The notes under the pieces were generated by a model. That model was not told the DNA's origin and did no database searches. It saw nothing but the letters and a program-made list of their open reading frames with translations. Positions 26,879-37,300 of a stretch of DNA of 64,000 nt are shown piece after piece. Each line of letters starts with the position of its first letter. Positions within the stretch are counted from its first letter, which is position 1. The position numbers and the translations under genes are program-made. This DNA is from CAZYBU01 sp964645775 (GTDB taxonomy: Bacteria > Spirochaetota > UBA4802 > UBA5550): contig CAZYBU010000006.1 of assembly GCA_964645775.1 (NCBI GenBank), forward strand, positions 1 to 64,000, in the 5' to 3' direction.

Positions 26879-27910
26879 ATGCAACAGGTCAGGGAAATAA
26901 GTTACGACGAATCGAGGAGACTCACCCCGCTGGTTTACGTGGATGTCCGTTCCCCCTCGGAGTACGGGGAGGATCATATCCCCGGCGCAGTGAATATTCC
27001 TCTATTCGATGATGAAGAACGTAAAAAGGTTGGAATATGTTACAGGGAGAAGGGACGGCAGGAAGCCATCCTTCTGGGCTGTGATATCGCGGGTAGCAAA
27101 CTTTCCGATCTCTACCGGGAACTGAGCCGTTATGATAATACACACATGGTCCTTTATTGTGCGCGAGGAGGGATGCGTTCCGGTTCCCTCGCTTCACTCA
27201 TGGCGGGACTAAACCGGCCTGTCTATCAGCTCTCCCGGGGCTATAAGAGTTATCGGGCCTATGTGAACCGGACCCTGGAGAACCTGGAGGTGGAGCACTC
27301 TCTCTATGTTCTACAGGGACTGACCGGGACCGGTAAAACAGAGATACTTCGCAGGATGGAGCATTCAATCGACCTGGAAGGGATGGCCGGGCATCGTAGT
27401 TCCATATTCGGGGCCATGGGGCTGATCCAGAAGAGTCAGAAATATTTTGAGAGCTCTCTTCTGTCTCGACTAGATACGTTAAAAGACGCTCCCTGGATCG
27501 TTTTGGAGGGAGAATCGAGAAAGCTCGGGAATTTACATATCCCCCCTCCCTTTTTCAGTGTCATGAAAGGAGCTTACGTCATTCTCGTCCGGGCCCCCCT
27601 GGAACGGAGAAAACAGATCATCATTGATGATTACACCCGGAATATCGATCACCAGGAGACAGAAAGGATACTTGTCACCCTCCGTTCCCGCCTGGGCGGG
27701 GTCACCGTTGATGAGATGATCGACCAGCTGCGCCGAAAAGAGTACGCTCCCCTCGTGGAGACCCTTCTTCTCAGATATTACGATCCTCTGTACAGGCATA
27801 CCCTGGATAATCTTTCGCCGATAGGGACCGTTGAGAACCTTGATTCTGACACCGCCGCGGCGGAAATAACACGGTTGATTGAGTCCCACAGGGGCGCCTC
27901 AGAAGAGTGA
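26879..27910 (+). CDS. mnmH: tRNA 2-selenouridine synthase
   Basis: A 343-residue MnmH/SelU enzyme. It replaces sulphur by selenium in 2-thiouridine at the wobble position of tRNAs, using selenophosphate. The N-terminal rhodanese domain keeps the catalytic Cys94 in YCARGGMRSGS. A P-loop GLTGTGKT (147-154) begins the second domain, which geranylates the tRNA sulphur. TTGACA lies 48 bases upstream. Its presence implies a selenophosphate synthase elsewhere in the genome. Confidence 0.93.
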   Translation: MQQVREISYDESRRLTPLVYVDVRSPSEYGEDHIPGAVNIPLFDDEERKKVGICYREKGRQEAILLGCDIAGSKLSDLYRELSRYDNTHMVLYCARGGMRSGSLASLMAGLNRPVYQLSRGYKSYRAYVNRTLENLEVEHSLYVLQGLTGTGKTEILRRMEHSIDLEGMAGHRSSIFGAMGLIQKSQKYFESSLLSRLDTLKDAPWIVLEGESRKLGNLHIPPPFFSVMKGAYVILVRAPLERRKQIIIDDYTRNIDHQETERILVTLRSRLGGVTVDEMIDQLRRKEYAPLVETLLLRYYDPLYRHTLDNLSPIGTVENLDSDTAAAEITRLIESHRGASEE

Positions 27911-27971
27911 CCGCGGATCGGCATACGTAAAAGGCGGCCCATTACTTTTTCAATTGAGTGATTGTTATTCA

Positions 27972-28001
27972 TTGACATATCAGCGGCGACTTCCCTACTA
28001 T
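27972..28001 (+). promoter_or_regulatory. promoter of the LpoB-like operon
   Basis: TTGACA (27972-27977), an 18-base spacer and TACTAT (27996-28001). The first start codon lies 59 bases downstream with AGGAG eight bases before it. Confidence 0.5.
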
Positions 28002-28059
28002 TCACCTGAAAAAAGGGTCCCGAAAGCAAGACGGGTCATCATTCACAGGAGTGGTATTC

Positions 28060-28641
28060 ATGAAACGATCAGCAGCGGCAGGTTTCATTCTTTTACTGGC
28101 TCTTTCAGGGTGTTTCGGCGGCGGTAGTGAAGTCCGATATGGAGATACCGGAAAGGCGAAGGGTTCCCGGGAATGGGGACCGAAAGAGATTAAGATTACC
28201 GTAAATACCATGGTGAAGTCACTCTACGGTTACCTGAAAAATGACTGGAATAAGCCGGTGCTGATCCAGGTTCGCAGGATTCGAAACCGGACCGCGGAAC
28301 ATATCAACACCTCCCTGATCTCCGATGAAATTATCCAGGAGCTTATCAGGAGAAGGATACAGTTCGTGGACGATACCCACACGGCCGACGCCATCAAAGA
28401 GATGGAGAAAGGGATGACAGGGATGATCGATCCTGACAATGCCATTCCCGTGGGTCAACTTAAGTCCCCGAACTTCTACCTCTTTGGAGAAATCAGCGAG
28501 AACGTCCGCTATGTGGGAAATAAACGGATCCAGTATCTGGTTGTGACGCTTAAATTGACCAGTTTGAGCACCCGGATGCTTGTCTGGCAGGAGAGACAGG
28601 AATTTCTGAAATCGAGCAAAGTGGATAGGGTAACCTTCTGA
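28060..28641 (+). CDS. LpoB-like penicillin-binding-protein activator lipoprotein
   Basis: A 193-residue lipoprotein: the signal peptide ends in a lipobox (LLALSGC), a short linker follows, then a domain with the LpoB-like pattern of a small alpha/beta fold (VLIQVRRIRNRTAEHINTSL, IIQELIRRRIQFVDD, FYLFGEI). LpoB proteins reach the PBP1B transpeptidase and stimulate it. AGGAG eight bases before ATG 28060 decides the start over the GTG three codons upstream. Next gene is a COG3014-like lipoprotein. The activator role is inferred from family resemblance. Confidence 0.75.
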   Translation: MKRSAAAGFILLLALSGCFGGGSEVRYGDTGKAKGSREWGPKEIKITVNTMVKSLYGYLKNDWNKPVLIQVRRIRNRTAEHINTSLISDEIIQELIRRRIQFVDDTHTADAIKEMEKGMTGMIDPDNAIPVGQLKSPNFYLFGEISENVRYVGNKRIQYLVVTLKLTSLSTRMLVWQERQEFLKSSKVDRVTF

Positions 28642-28660
28642 AAACATCGTTACCAGAGAT

Positions 28661-30076
28661 ATGAAATTTTCCATGAAACGGAAAACTCTTACAGCTGTTA
28701 TCCTTTTTATAATGGCCCTTGCTCTTTCCTGCGCAGGACGGGACTACCGGGAGGTCATGAAGGAGCCTGAGAAGCTTTTTTACGACGGTCAATACAAGGA
28801 AGCCGCCAGGATGCTTCTTCCCGAAGTGAACACGTCGGGAAAGGACCAGATTCTCTTCATGATGGAATGCGGTTATATGCTTCACATGGCCAAAGATTAT
28901 GATAACAGCAATAAGGTCCTTCTCATGGCGGCGAAGGAGACCGAGGTCAAGCCTATAAGCATATCGAAGCAGGTAGCTTCTCTCCTGAGCAATGAACGGG
29001 CGACAAACTATCGGGGTGAGGATTACGAAAAGGTTTTAATTCACATGTACCTGGGTATTAATTTTCTGTTACAAAAAAACTACGATAGCGCCCGGGTTGA
29101 ATTTAAGGCCGTGAACGAGCAGCTCTCCAGGATAAAAAAAGAGGATGGCAGCGCGAAATATAAACAGAATATTATGGCCAAGTACCTGACCGCTGTCGCC
29201 TATGAGATCATCGGGGAACAGGATTCGAGCGAAGAGGACCTGGAATTCGCCTATATCGAATACAAACAGTTGCTTGAACTGGACCCGGCCCTCGCCCTCA
29301 CGAAACGAGACCTGCAGAGGGTGGCGAAAAAACTGGATTACATGGATGAATATGATCAGTGGGTTCAGCGGTTCGGAAGGCTCGATACACAGCCGAAGGA
29401 CGCGGGTGAAGTGATCATGATCTTTCAGACCGGCAGAACGGCCATCAAGGAGTCCCGGGGAAAACTCCTCAAGGACCCCATGATGCATCGCTATATAGTT
29501 ATTACTCTTAACAGCCGGGCCGCGGCCGCCGGCGTGACGATTGCGGCTGTCCTTGGGACCATGAGCAAGGCGGAGAACCCCATACCGAAACTAACGCCAC
29601 GGACAGACAGGTTGAGTCATGTCAACATGGTGGTAAATGGCAAGATGCACAGGACATGGGAAATGGAGAATATCTCGGAGACTGCCGTAAACACCATGAA
29701 GGATAATTATCCCCGCCTCGCGAAGAAGGTGGCCGCTTCCATAGCCCTCAAGGCCATAGCAAGCGTTGCGGCCGGCGCCGCGGCCAAGGGTATAACTGAG
29801 AAGGCCAGCGGTAGCGGCATGTTCGGTTCTCTTATGGGTCTCGTGGCCGGTGTCGGTACCGGCGCCGCTCTCTTTTCATCCATGAAACCTGACCTTAGAT
29901 GCTGGCATACCCTGCCGGCCCGTCTGCAACTGGGGCGCATTTTCCTTAAGCCGGGCGAGTACACCCTGACTCTTGAATATGTGGCGAAGGACGGCGAGGT
30001 AAGCTTCCAGGAAGAAGTCCCGGTCAAAATTGAGAAAGATCGGAAGGTTTTTATTAACCGGAGATCACTCTTTTGA
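28661..30076 (+). CDS. COG3014-like TPR lipoprotein
   Basis: A 471-residue lipoprotein with lipobox ALALSC near residue 24. The mature protein starts with TPR-like helical repeats (about 40-220), then a conserved middle with a Gly/Ala-rich hydrophobic hairpin (about 365-415, alternating Ala-Gly). It follows the LpoB-like gene by 19 bases. In other bacteria COG3014 proteins are encoded next to LpoB-type lipoproteins, so a role in envelope or cell-wall synthesis is reasonable. A second start, ATG at 28673, is possible. Confidence 0.75.
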   Translation: MKFSMKRKTLTAVILFIMALALSCAGRDYREVMKEPEKLFYDGQYKEAARMLLPEVNTSGKDQILFMMECGYMLHMAKDYDNSNKVLLMAAKETEVKPISISKQVASLLSNERATNYRGEDYEKVLIHMYLGINFLLQKNYDSARVEFKAVNEQLSRIKKEDGSAKYKQNIMAKYLTAVAYEIIGEQDSSEEDLEFAYIEYKQLLELDPALALTKRDLQRVAKKLDYMDEYDQWVQRFGRLDTQPKDAGEVIMIFQTGRTAIKESRGKLLKDPMMHRYIVITLNSRAAAAGVTIAAVLGTMSKAENPIPKLTPRTDRLSHVNMVVNGKMHRTWEMENISETAVNTMKDNYPRLAKKVAASIALKAIASVAAGAAAKGITEKASGSGMFGSLMGLVAGVGTGAALFSSMKPDLRCWHTLPARLQLGRIFLKPGEYTLTLEYVAKDGEVSFQEEVPVKIEKDRKVFINRRSLF

Positions 30077-30083
30077 GTATGAT

Positions 30084-31946
30084 ATGAATCCAGGTGGAGA
30101 TAGAAGCAAAGATATCCGGACTCTCAATGGAACCATCATCGATCGTCTCGGTTTTCCGGCCTGTATCCTGGGTGCTGATGGCACACTGAAGGAAAGCAAC
30201 AGTCATTTTTTACAGCTCTTCTCGCCGGAGAAGAATGATATCCGGCTCGACCTGGGACACCCCTTTTATCCGGAATATCGGAAACAGGTTGCCCAATCCT
30301 ACCTGAACGCACTGGAAGGAAACAACACACGGAGTTTCGCCATGCTCCAGTTGAAGAACAGTGAACCGATGGCGGCAGAAATACATCTCTATCCTCTATT
30401 TGAAGAGAACGAGGTCCTTGCCATCCTGGCCCTTATTCGTCCCGTTGATAATCGTCTCATCTCCTTTGATCGGACCACATCCTCACTGATCGATGAGGAT
30501 GATTATTACGAAAACCTGAATTTCGAGTTCTCTCCCCTTGCTATTCTCAGGGTGGCCGGGGAGTGCCAGGTAATACGGTGCAGCCACGCCTTTGAGACTC
30601 TGACCGGCTTTAACTGCAAAGAGCTGATCGAGAATAGTGAGGAATGTCGATCTCTTTTTCTATATGATTTTGATCGGGTGAAAAAGACCATTCTCGGGAT
30701 ACTGTCGGGAAGTCTCCCATTCTACCGTATGGGTGAAGTGAAGATCCAGTCCCAGGAGAAGGTGCAGCGAATTGTTAATATGGTTTTCTATCCCATTGTC
30801 GTTCAGAACGAGATAGAGGCCGTGGAGATACTCATGGAGGATCTGACGACCATTAAGAATCTTGAGGAGAGGATCGCGACCATGGAGAAGATCGGGCTGA
30901 TCAGTGATATCACCCGGGGCTTTCTTCATTCCCTTAACAATACCATCAATATTATACTGAGCCAGACCCAGCTCCTCTCTCAGATTACGGAGAAAGAGGA
31001 AGTCCTGGACCGGGTCAGATTAATCGAGGAATCATCCACGGGCATCGTTACTCAAATCCATCGTTTCCAGAATTTCATAAGTGACAGCAGCGAAGCAAGC
31101 CGTGAAACGAGCCAGTCCCTGATTGAATTGATCGAGGATTCCATAGAATTCGCCCGCATGCAGTTTAAGGTCAGCGAGCGAAACTACCGCAAGGAGATCG
31201 CGATAGAGCGGAAGTATTTCAGTGACGTGGACGTAAACCTGAACGGCCGTTCCCTGCGTCAGCTTGTCATCGCCATGATATTGAATGTCGCCTTTACTCT
31301 TCACAGGCGTGGTACCATCACCATAACCGTTTCCCAGGACAAAGACCTCGTCATTACCGTAAGCCATCAGAAGAAACCGGAGGACCAGGTTCACATGATG
31401 GCGACGGAAGATGAGACAGGAATCCTTTCCGGACTCAATTACCGTCATCTCGCGGAGAAACTGTCCATAAAGATTTTTGAAGAGGAGTCCTCGGAAGTTT
31501 ATGCCTTAAAGGCGGTGATTCTCTCCAGGATGATAGAGTCCCGAAAGCGGGACAGGGACGAGATTCCACCCTACAGGATACGTGACCTGGACATTCTTAT
31601 TGTGGAAGATGAGCGGGCTCTGCAGAAAGTCCTCTTCGAGGTCTTTGACAGGATGGGGAACCGTGTTTACATTACGGAAAACGGAAGCAAGGCGCTGGCC
31701 GAGTTTAGAAAGGGAAATTATGATCTTCTTATCACAGATTATGACGTGGCGGGAATAACCGGCATTGAACTTTCTGCCCGGGTGAAGGAGATCGACGAGA
31801 AGGTCACCACGGTTCTTCTCTCCGGCTGGATGCTGAACGACATCGACGCGTACCAGAATGTCATCGACCTCTTTATCCCCAAACCTTTCCGCCTTGACGA
31901 TATGATAAAAAAGGTATCTCAGCTACTCTTTGTGAAAAAAAGCTGA
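30084..31946 (+). CDS. PAS-containing hybrid histidine kinase with degenerate ATP-binding domain
   Basis: A 620-residue cytoplasmic sensor, no membrane span. Order: PAS (about 12-120), second PAS (about 150-265), dimerisation helix with H-box FLHSLNN near residue 293, HATPase-like region (about 355-490), receiver domain (about 505-615) with phospho-acceptor Asp in LLITDYD and a KPF switch lysine. The ATPase region keeps an Asn in MILNVAF but I cannot find the DxGxG or GxGLG lid motifs, so autophosphorylation is doubtful. It starts 7 bases after the lipoprotein stop. Confidence 0.82.
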   Translation: MNPGGDRSKDIRTLNGTIIDRLGFPACILGADGTLKESNSHFLQLFSPEKNDIRLDLGHPFYPEYRKQVAQSYLNALEGNNTRSFAMLQLKNSEPMAAEIHLYPLFEENEVLAILALIRPVDNRLISFDRTTSSLIDEDDYYENLNFEFSPLAILRVAGECQVIRCSHAFETLTGFNCKELIENSEECRSLFLYDFDRVKKTILGILSGSLPFYRMGEVKIQSQEKVQRIVNMVFYPIVVQNEIEAVEILMEDLTTIKNLEERIATMEKIGLISDITRGFLHSLNNTINIILSQTQLLSQITEKEEVLDRVRLIEESSTGIVTQIHRFQNFISDSSEASRETSQSLIELIEDSIEFARMQFKVSERNYRKEIAIERKYFSDVDVNLNGRSLRQLVIAMILNVAFTLHRRGTITITVSQDKDLVITVSHQKKPEDQVHMMATEDETGILSGLNYRHLAEKLSIKIFEEESSEVYALKAVILSRMIESRKRDRDEIPPYRIRDLDILIVEDERALQKVLFEVFDRMGNRVYITENGSKALAEFRKGNYDLLITDYDVAGITGIELSARVKEIDEKVTTVLLSGWMLNDIDAYQNVIDLFIPKPFRLDDMIKKVSQLLFVKKS

Positions 31947-32055
31947 GTTTGATCAGGGGCGAGAAGTACGTTTTCAAGATCGGCGAGACGGTTTTACAGG
32001 CATCTTTCCCGCATCCGCAGTTTTTTTGAAACGAAGAAGGGAGTTGATTATTGTT

Positions 32056-32709
32056 ATGCGTGAGTCGATCCCCATTATACTGGCCGCCCTTCTCCTTTCA
32101 TGCGCGGGAACTCCCCTTTCCAGTGAGTTTACGCCGGCAAAATCGATTCGCGTTCAGAAAGAAGGGAAGTGGGCCATACTGCGAACTCTTTGCTGCGATA
32201 TCCGTATTCGTATATACGCGGGTGATAACAGGTACGAATTCCCACCGGAGCCGGGCTATCCTCCCCGCTATCCTGAGCGTCAGAAGACCATGGGAATGGA
32301 ATGTCTTATTTATAATACCACGGAATATCCTATCAGCTTCGCGGGATGGGAGGTCCGGTCCGGTGAGAGGGTAGTGGACTCCTGGGAACCGGGAAAAGGT
32401 CCACGCCGGGGAGAGGGCCTGGAAACGAATTTCCGATACCTGGAAGAAGGGGTACTGGAAAAGGACAGGATTGAAACAAATGATCTTGTGCCCCTGGCCC
32501 TTCCCTTTATTCCTCCAGGTGACAGGATCGTGCGTTACAGCCTCCTTGATATTGAACCGTGGAGATATGGTACAATCCGTATCCGGATACGTATGGCCAC
32601 TCCCAGGGGGAAAAAAATCATTGATTTTGATTTCCTTCGTCTCGATTATAGGCAATCTAAGAAGAATAGATTCGCGGAAAATCGCTCGGAGGAGTTACGT
32701 ATTCCATGA
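32056..32709 (+). CDS. lipoprotein of unknown function
   Basis: A 217-residue protein with lipobox LLLSCAG near residue 15. The mature part is beta-rich. No known domain recognised. GAAGGGAG lies about 14 bases before the ATG at 32056; a TTG at 32026 in better ribosome-binding position is an alternative but would lengthen the leader. It overlaps gatC by 4 bases and heads a four-gene coupled unit. Confidence 0.6.
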   Translation: MRESIPIILAALLLSCAGTPLSSEFTPAKSIRVQKEGKWAILRTLCCDIRIRIYAGDNRYEFPPEPGYPPRYPERQKTMGMECLIYNTTEYPISFAGWEVRSGERVVDSWEPGKGPRRGEGLETNFRYLEEGVLEKDRIETNDLVPLALPFIPPGDRIVRYSLLDIEPWRYGTIRIRIRMATPRGKKIIDFDFLRLDYRQSKKNRFAENRSEELRIP

Positions 32710-33002
32710 AACTAGACAGGAGCCAGATACAGAATGTGGCCCGCCTGGCCCGCCTGGAAATTTCAGACAGGGAAGAAGAGGAGTTCTCCAGGCAGCTAAC
32801 AGATATTATTGAATACGTTGAAAAGATAAATCAGCTGGATACCGGCCAGGTGGAAGCGGCCGACCATATCGTTCCCCTGAACAACGTCTTCAGGAAAGAT
32901 ACCCCTGTCTCATCCATTGAACGCGAAAAGATTGAAAAGACGGCCCCCTCTTTTGCCAGGGGGCATTTTGTTGTGCCCCGTATTATATCTGAAAACGAAT
33001 AA
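32706..33002 (+). CDS. gatC: Asp/Glu-tRNA amidotransferase subunit C
   Basis: A 98-residue GatC. It stabilises GatA in the complex that converts Glu-tRNA(Gln) or Asp-tRNA(Asn) to the amide form. Recognisable pattern: VARLARLEISDREEEEF near the N-terminus and LNNVFRKDTP mid-protein. Unusually, gatA and gatB are not adjacent in this window. Its TAA shares a base with the next ATG (TAATG). Confidence 0.9.
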   Translation: MKLDRSQIQNVARLARLEISDREEEEFSRQLTDIIEYVEKINQLDTGQVEAADHIVPLNNVFRKDTPVSSIEREKIEKTAPSFARGHFVVPRIISENE

Positions 33003-33571
33003 TGCGACTTTTTTTCGCCCTCCCCATTGATCGGGAAATCGCTGAACGACTTTACAATGAGACCGGGGAGATGCGGGGTCTCTGTACAAACTGTCGTCCT
33101 GTGACGCCGGAGAACTATCACCTGACCCTGAAATTTCTGGGTGAGACTGAAGAGGAGAAAGCCCGTGAAATCAGAAATGCTATGGAGGGAACGGATGTTG
33201 AAACCGTACATTATATCCTCCGGGGTCTTGGCGCATTTCCCGGACTCAGGAACCCCTCTGTTCTCTGGGCCGGGATTGATTCGCCGGGGGAGGGTCTGAA
33301 GAGGATATATACGTTTGTCCAGAAAACATGTTTGGAGGCCGGTTTTCCGGAAGACACCCGGCCTTTTCACCCTCATCTGACCCTTGCCCGTGTAAAGAAA
33401 AGGGAAAGGGTTTCCAGGGAACTGATTGACTATCTGCGGCAGAACAGGGAAAGAGACTTCGGAGCCTCTTCTTTCAGGGAGCTTGTCCTTTTCCGTTCAG
33501 TACTGAAGCCGGGAGGGGCAGAGTATCACAGATTCGCCACTCTTGACCTGGAGAATATGAATGATAGCTAA
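33002..33571 (+). CDS. thpR: RNA 2',3'-cyclic phosphodiesterase
   Basis: A 189-residue member of the 2H phosphoesterase family (ThpR, LigT). Both catalytic H-x-T motifs are present: His40-Leu-Thr42 (HLTLKFLGE) and His125-Leu-Thr127 (HPHLTLARV). It opens 2',3'-cyclic phosphates at RNA ends. Coupled to gatC and overlapping pyrK by 11 bases. Confidence 0.92.
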   Translation: MRLFFALPIDREIAERLYNETGEMRGLCTNCRPVTPENYHLTLKFLGETEEEKAREIRNAMEGTDVETVHYILRGLGAFPGLRNPSVLWAGIDSPGEGLKRIYTFVQKTCLEAGFPEDTRPFHPHLTLARVKKRERVSRELIDYLRQNRERDFGASSFRELVLFRSVLKPGGAEYHRFATLDLENMNDS

Positions 33572-34310
33572 ACTCGCAGCGCCCGTTACTGAGATCTGTC
33601 GGGAACACTGTCTGGTCTCCCTGAACGTGGATATCCCATCCTCTCCCGGACAGTTCATCTCCATAAAACCGGACAGCTCCATGGATCCCCTTCTCCGTCG
33701 TCCCTTTTCCGTGTATGATCATGTCGAAGGCCGGCTTGACTGTGTTATCCGAAGGGTGGGACCCGGTACGGAACGTATCTGCCTGAGCGAGTCCGATTCT
33801 TTTGATATACTTGGTCCGTCAGGCCGGGGTTTTACCCTTACGGAAAACAGAAACTGTCTTCTCATCGGTGGAGGAGTGGGCAACGCTCCCCTGGTTTACC
33901 TTGCCCGCGCTCTTTATGACAGGGGTAACAGAGTACGGTTTATCTATGGGACCACGGCGGAGGAATATATCTACGGGGAAGAACTTCTGATGAACCTTGC
34001 CCATGAACTGGAATTCACCACGGATAACGGTAGCCGCGGGATTAAGGGCTTTGTGACCGATTATCTTCCTGAAGTTCTGGAAAGGGAACGTCCTGACCGT
34101 GTCTATACCTGCGGTCCAACTCCCATGATGAGAGGAGTGGCAAAGCTCTGCGGTGATCTGCCGGTTGAGGTCTCCATGGAAAACTATTTCGGCTGCGGTG
34201 TGGGTCTCTGCGCGGGATGCACGGTGGAGACGGTTGATGGTTTCAGCCGTTCCTGCGTGGAAGGTCCCGTATACGACGGGAGAAAGATTCTCTGGGACAC
34301 CCTTTACTGA
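33561..34310 (+). CDS. pyrK: dihydroorotate dehydrogenase electron-transfer subunit PyrK
   Basis: A 249-residue FAD and [2Fe-2S] protein. In class 1B dihydroorotate dehydrogenase it passes electrons from PyrD to NAD. FAD-binding RRPFSVYD (46-53), NAD-binding GGGVGNAPL (104-112) and the cluster ligands Cys212, Cys217, Cys220, Cys232 are all visible. pyrD is not adjacent in this window, unusual since pyrK and pyrD are normally neighbours. Its stop overlaps the convergent kinase gene by 7 bases. Confidence 0.9.
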   Translation: MIAKLAAPVTEICREHCLVSLNVDIPSSPGQFISIKPDSSMDPLLRRPFSVYDHVEGRLDCVIRRVGPGTERICLSESDSFDILGPSGRGFTLTENRNCLLIGGGVGNAPLVYLARALYDRGNRVRFIYGTTAEEYIYGEELLMNLAHELEFTTDNGSRGIKGFVTDYLPEVLERERPDRVYTCGPTPMMRGVAKLCGDLPVEVSMENYFGCGVGLCAGCTVETVDGFSRSCVEGPVYDGRKILWDTLY

Positions 34311-37300
34311 TCCACTTTCTCTTTGATAACGGCGTGGATGGTTTCGCTCAGTTCCTCTATCCTGTAAGGTTTGACTACAACGCCTTGAAAACCGTTTTCC
34401 CGGTAATGGGCCATGACAGGATCATTCGAATAACCGCTGGAAACGATGGCCCGGACATCAGGATCCAGTTTCCTGAGCTCCGCAAGAGTTTCCCTGCCTC
34501 CCATTCCTCCGGGAACCGTCAGGTCCAGTACAACGCAGTTGTAGAGGTCTTCTTCTTTCATGGCCTTTTTATATAACTCAAGGGCCTCCTCTCCCTTCTC
34601 CGCGAAATCGATCCTGTATCCCATGTATTCCAGGGATTTCTTCGCGAATCTGAGGATCATGGTATCGTCATCCATGTACAGTATCCGTCCGCTGCCTCTC
34701 ATGATGTCTCTGGCGCTGTCGACCCGAATATGGCTCTCTCCCTCCCTGGCGGGAAGCAAAAAGCTCAGACAGGCACCCCCCAGGTCAGTCGGTTCTACCA
34801 TGAGAAGGCCGCCATGTTTCTGGATAATGGAGTAACTGCTGGCCAGGCCAAGACCTGAACCGTTTTTCTTGGTGGTAAAGAAGGGGTCGAATATTCTGGA
34901 TGACACGTCCATGTCGATACCTGGACCCGAGTCCTCGACAGATATCTTCACGTAGAGTCCCGGAGAGAGGGAAGGGCCGTCACCTTCCAGGATCTCTTTT
35001 GGTGAGACCCGAACCCGGAGATTCCCCTCGTCGTTCATGGCTTCCCTCGCATTAATTACCAGGTTTGATAGCACCTGGTCGATCTGGGTCTCGTCGAATT
35101 CCACAGAGGGCAGGTTTTCCTCGATATCCAGTTCTATGCCCAGGGCTGATCCCCTGAGGTTGAAATGGACGGACTCTCTGACAAGACGACCCGGATTTCC
35201 CGGTTTCTTTACCGGATGGCCTCCCTTGGAGAAGGTAAGAAGCTGGTTGGTCACGTTCCGCGCGCGTATGGAGGCGTTTTCCACGTCCCGAATTATTTCA
35301 AGGATTTCGTTCTCTTCATCAAGGTACTGCTTCACCAGGCTCACGTTGCCCAGAATCGCGGCCAGAATATTGTTGAAGTCATGGGCTACTCCGCCTGCCA
35401 GTACTCCCAGAGACTCCAGCTTCTGCATCCTTTCCATTCCCTCCCTGAGTATGACCGATTCGGTGATGTCATTGATTACCAGAACCAGCCCCAGACTTTC
35501 GCTGTCTTCACCCAGGATGGTCGAGGCACTCAGAGAGATGATCCGTTCTCCCACAATATCAGAGATAAGGTGCAGCTGACCTTCCTCTGAGAAGTAATAG
35601 CCCAGACGGCGTATGGTTTCACTCAGATCAGTCAGATACTCTTTCTTCTCCTGGTTATATAAGATCAGTACCTTTTCCAGGGGCTGGTTCCTCGCCTGGT
35701 CGGGTGAAATACCGAGTACGGCTGCGGCCCGGTCATTTATGAGGGTTATCTTTCCGTCACTGTCCGTGGTGATAACTCCTTCAGCGATACTCCTCAGGGT
35801 AAAGGCCAGCAGTTCCTTTTCCCGGGCAAGGCTCTGTTCGTAGATCCTCCGGGGTGTGATGTCTCTGTAGATTCCGCCGAGGTATCGTCCACGGTCTGTA
35901 TTAATGGGAAAATTCAGGGCCTGAACATATTTTATTGTTCCGTCAGGATGGAGGATGTCAAAATCGAGAGAACGGTGACACCAGTGATCCGGGTCCGAGG
36001 TGATGCGATCACGGATTATTTCCCCTGTGATTCCCTGGGCAATGACCGGCGCGATTACCTCCCAGATGAATTTGCCCAGGGCCTCGATTCTGGATATTCC
36101 GAATATCTCCTCCTGTCCCTGGTTCCACTCCACAACGATGAAGCTGTTATCGACGAGGACGAAGCCGTCCATGGACTGTTCTATGATACTACGAAACATG
36201 TTTTCGCTTCGTATAAGCGCTCGTTCCATCCTTTTTCGTTCGCTCAGGTCCGTAATGATGGCGATAAAGGAATCAAATTCTTCTTTACCCTCCGGGATTG
36301 CCGTAAGGGCGATGTTGGCCCAGAATGTGCTGCCGTTTCGGCGGGAAAGCTCCCGCTCCAGATTAATCTCCTTCTCTTCGCCTCGAATCAGTTTCTGGAA
36401 CGTTCCGGCCTTAAGCGACCATTCTCCGCCCAGAAAAAGATCAAGACCGTCCATTTGGAGCATCTCCTTTTCAGAGTAACCGAACATCCGGCTGATAGTT
36501 TCATTGGTCTCATTTATGCGGCCTTTCATGTTCATGGTCACGATACCGGCCGCCGCGTTATTGAACAGGGCCATGAGCCGGGACTGACTCCGGTTAAGTT
36601 CTCTCTGGGCCCGTGCCCTTGCAAGGTTAGCCAGGACCATGAAAATCAGTCCAGCCAGTACAACCAGGCCGCCCACTACATAGGCCCAGATCTCAATTTT
36701 ACCCAGGGTGTAGAAGTCAGGGGGACGGTTAATGATTCTTGTATCGGAAGGCAGATCAGATTCTCGAAAACCGAAGCGGGTTAGCTGCCTGTAATCAACG
36801 ACCGTGCGGGTCCCTCCGTCCTGCACGATAGGTATATCAGCTACCGGTTTACCCTTCAGGATATCAATGGCTATTTTCCCCGCCATGCGGCCGTGTTCTG
36901 AGCCGCTTATCATGCTTCCCCCCAGTATTCCCAGTCCCATGAAATCTTCCCAGAGAGTATAGATTGGGATGCTACTTCTTGGTGATAAGCGGGAAGAAGC
37001 GGCGGAGACATCCATGTAATCGCCGTAGAGGTTTTTCATGTGGGTATTCAGAACCAATGCGGCGTCGGTCTCGGGATTCATGAGGGCCAGGCTGCGGGCC
37101 ATGGTTTCGATGGGAACGTTTTCCCAGTGAATAAAATGTATCTTCTGATTGTATCTTCGGCTCTGCCTCAGATAGTCACTGTAGATAGCTTTGCCTGTCT
37201 GGTAGCGTGTGTCAGTTATGACCACCATGTTTTTCAAACGGGGGTTCAGCTTCAGAGCCAGATCGATGGTCCGGGCCACCGGGAGGTTCTCGATAATACC

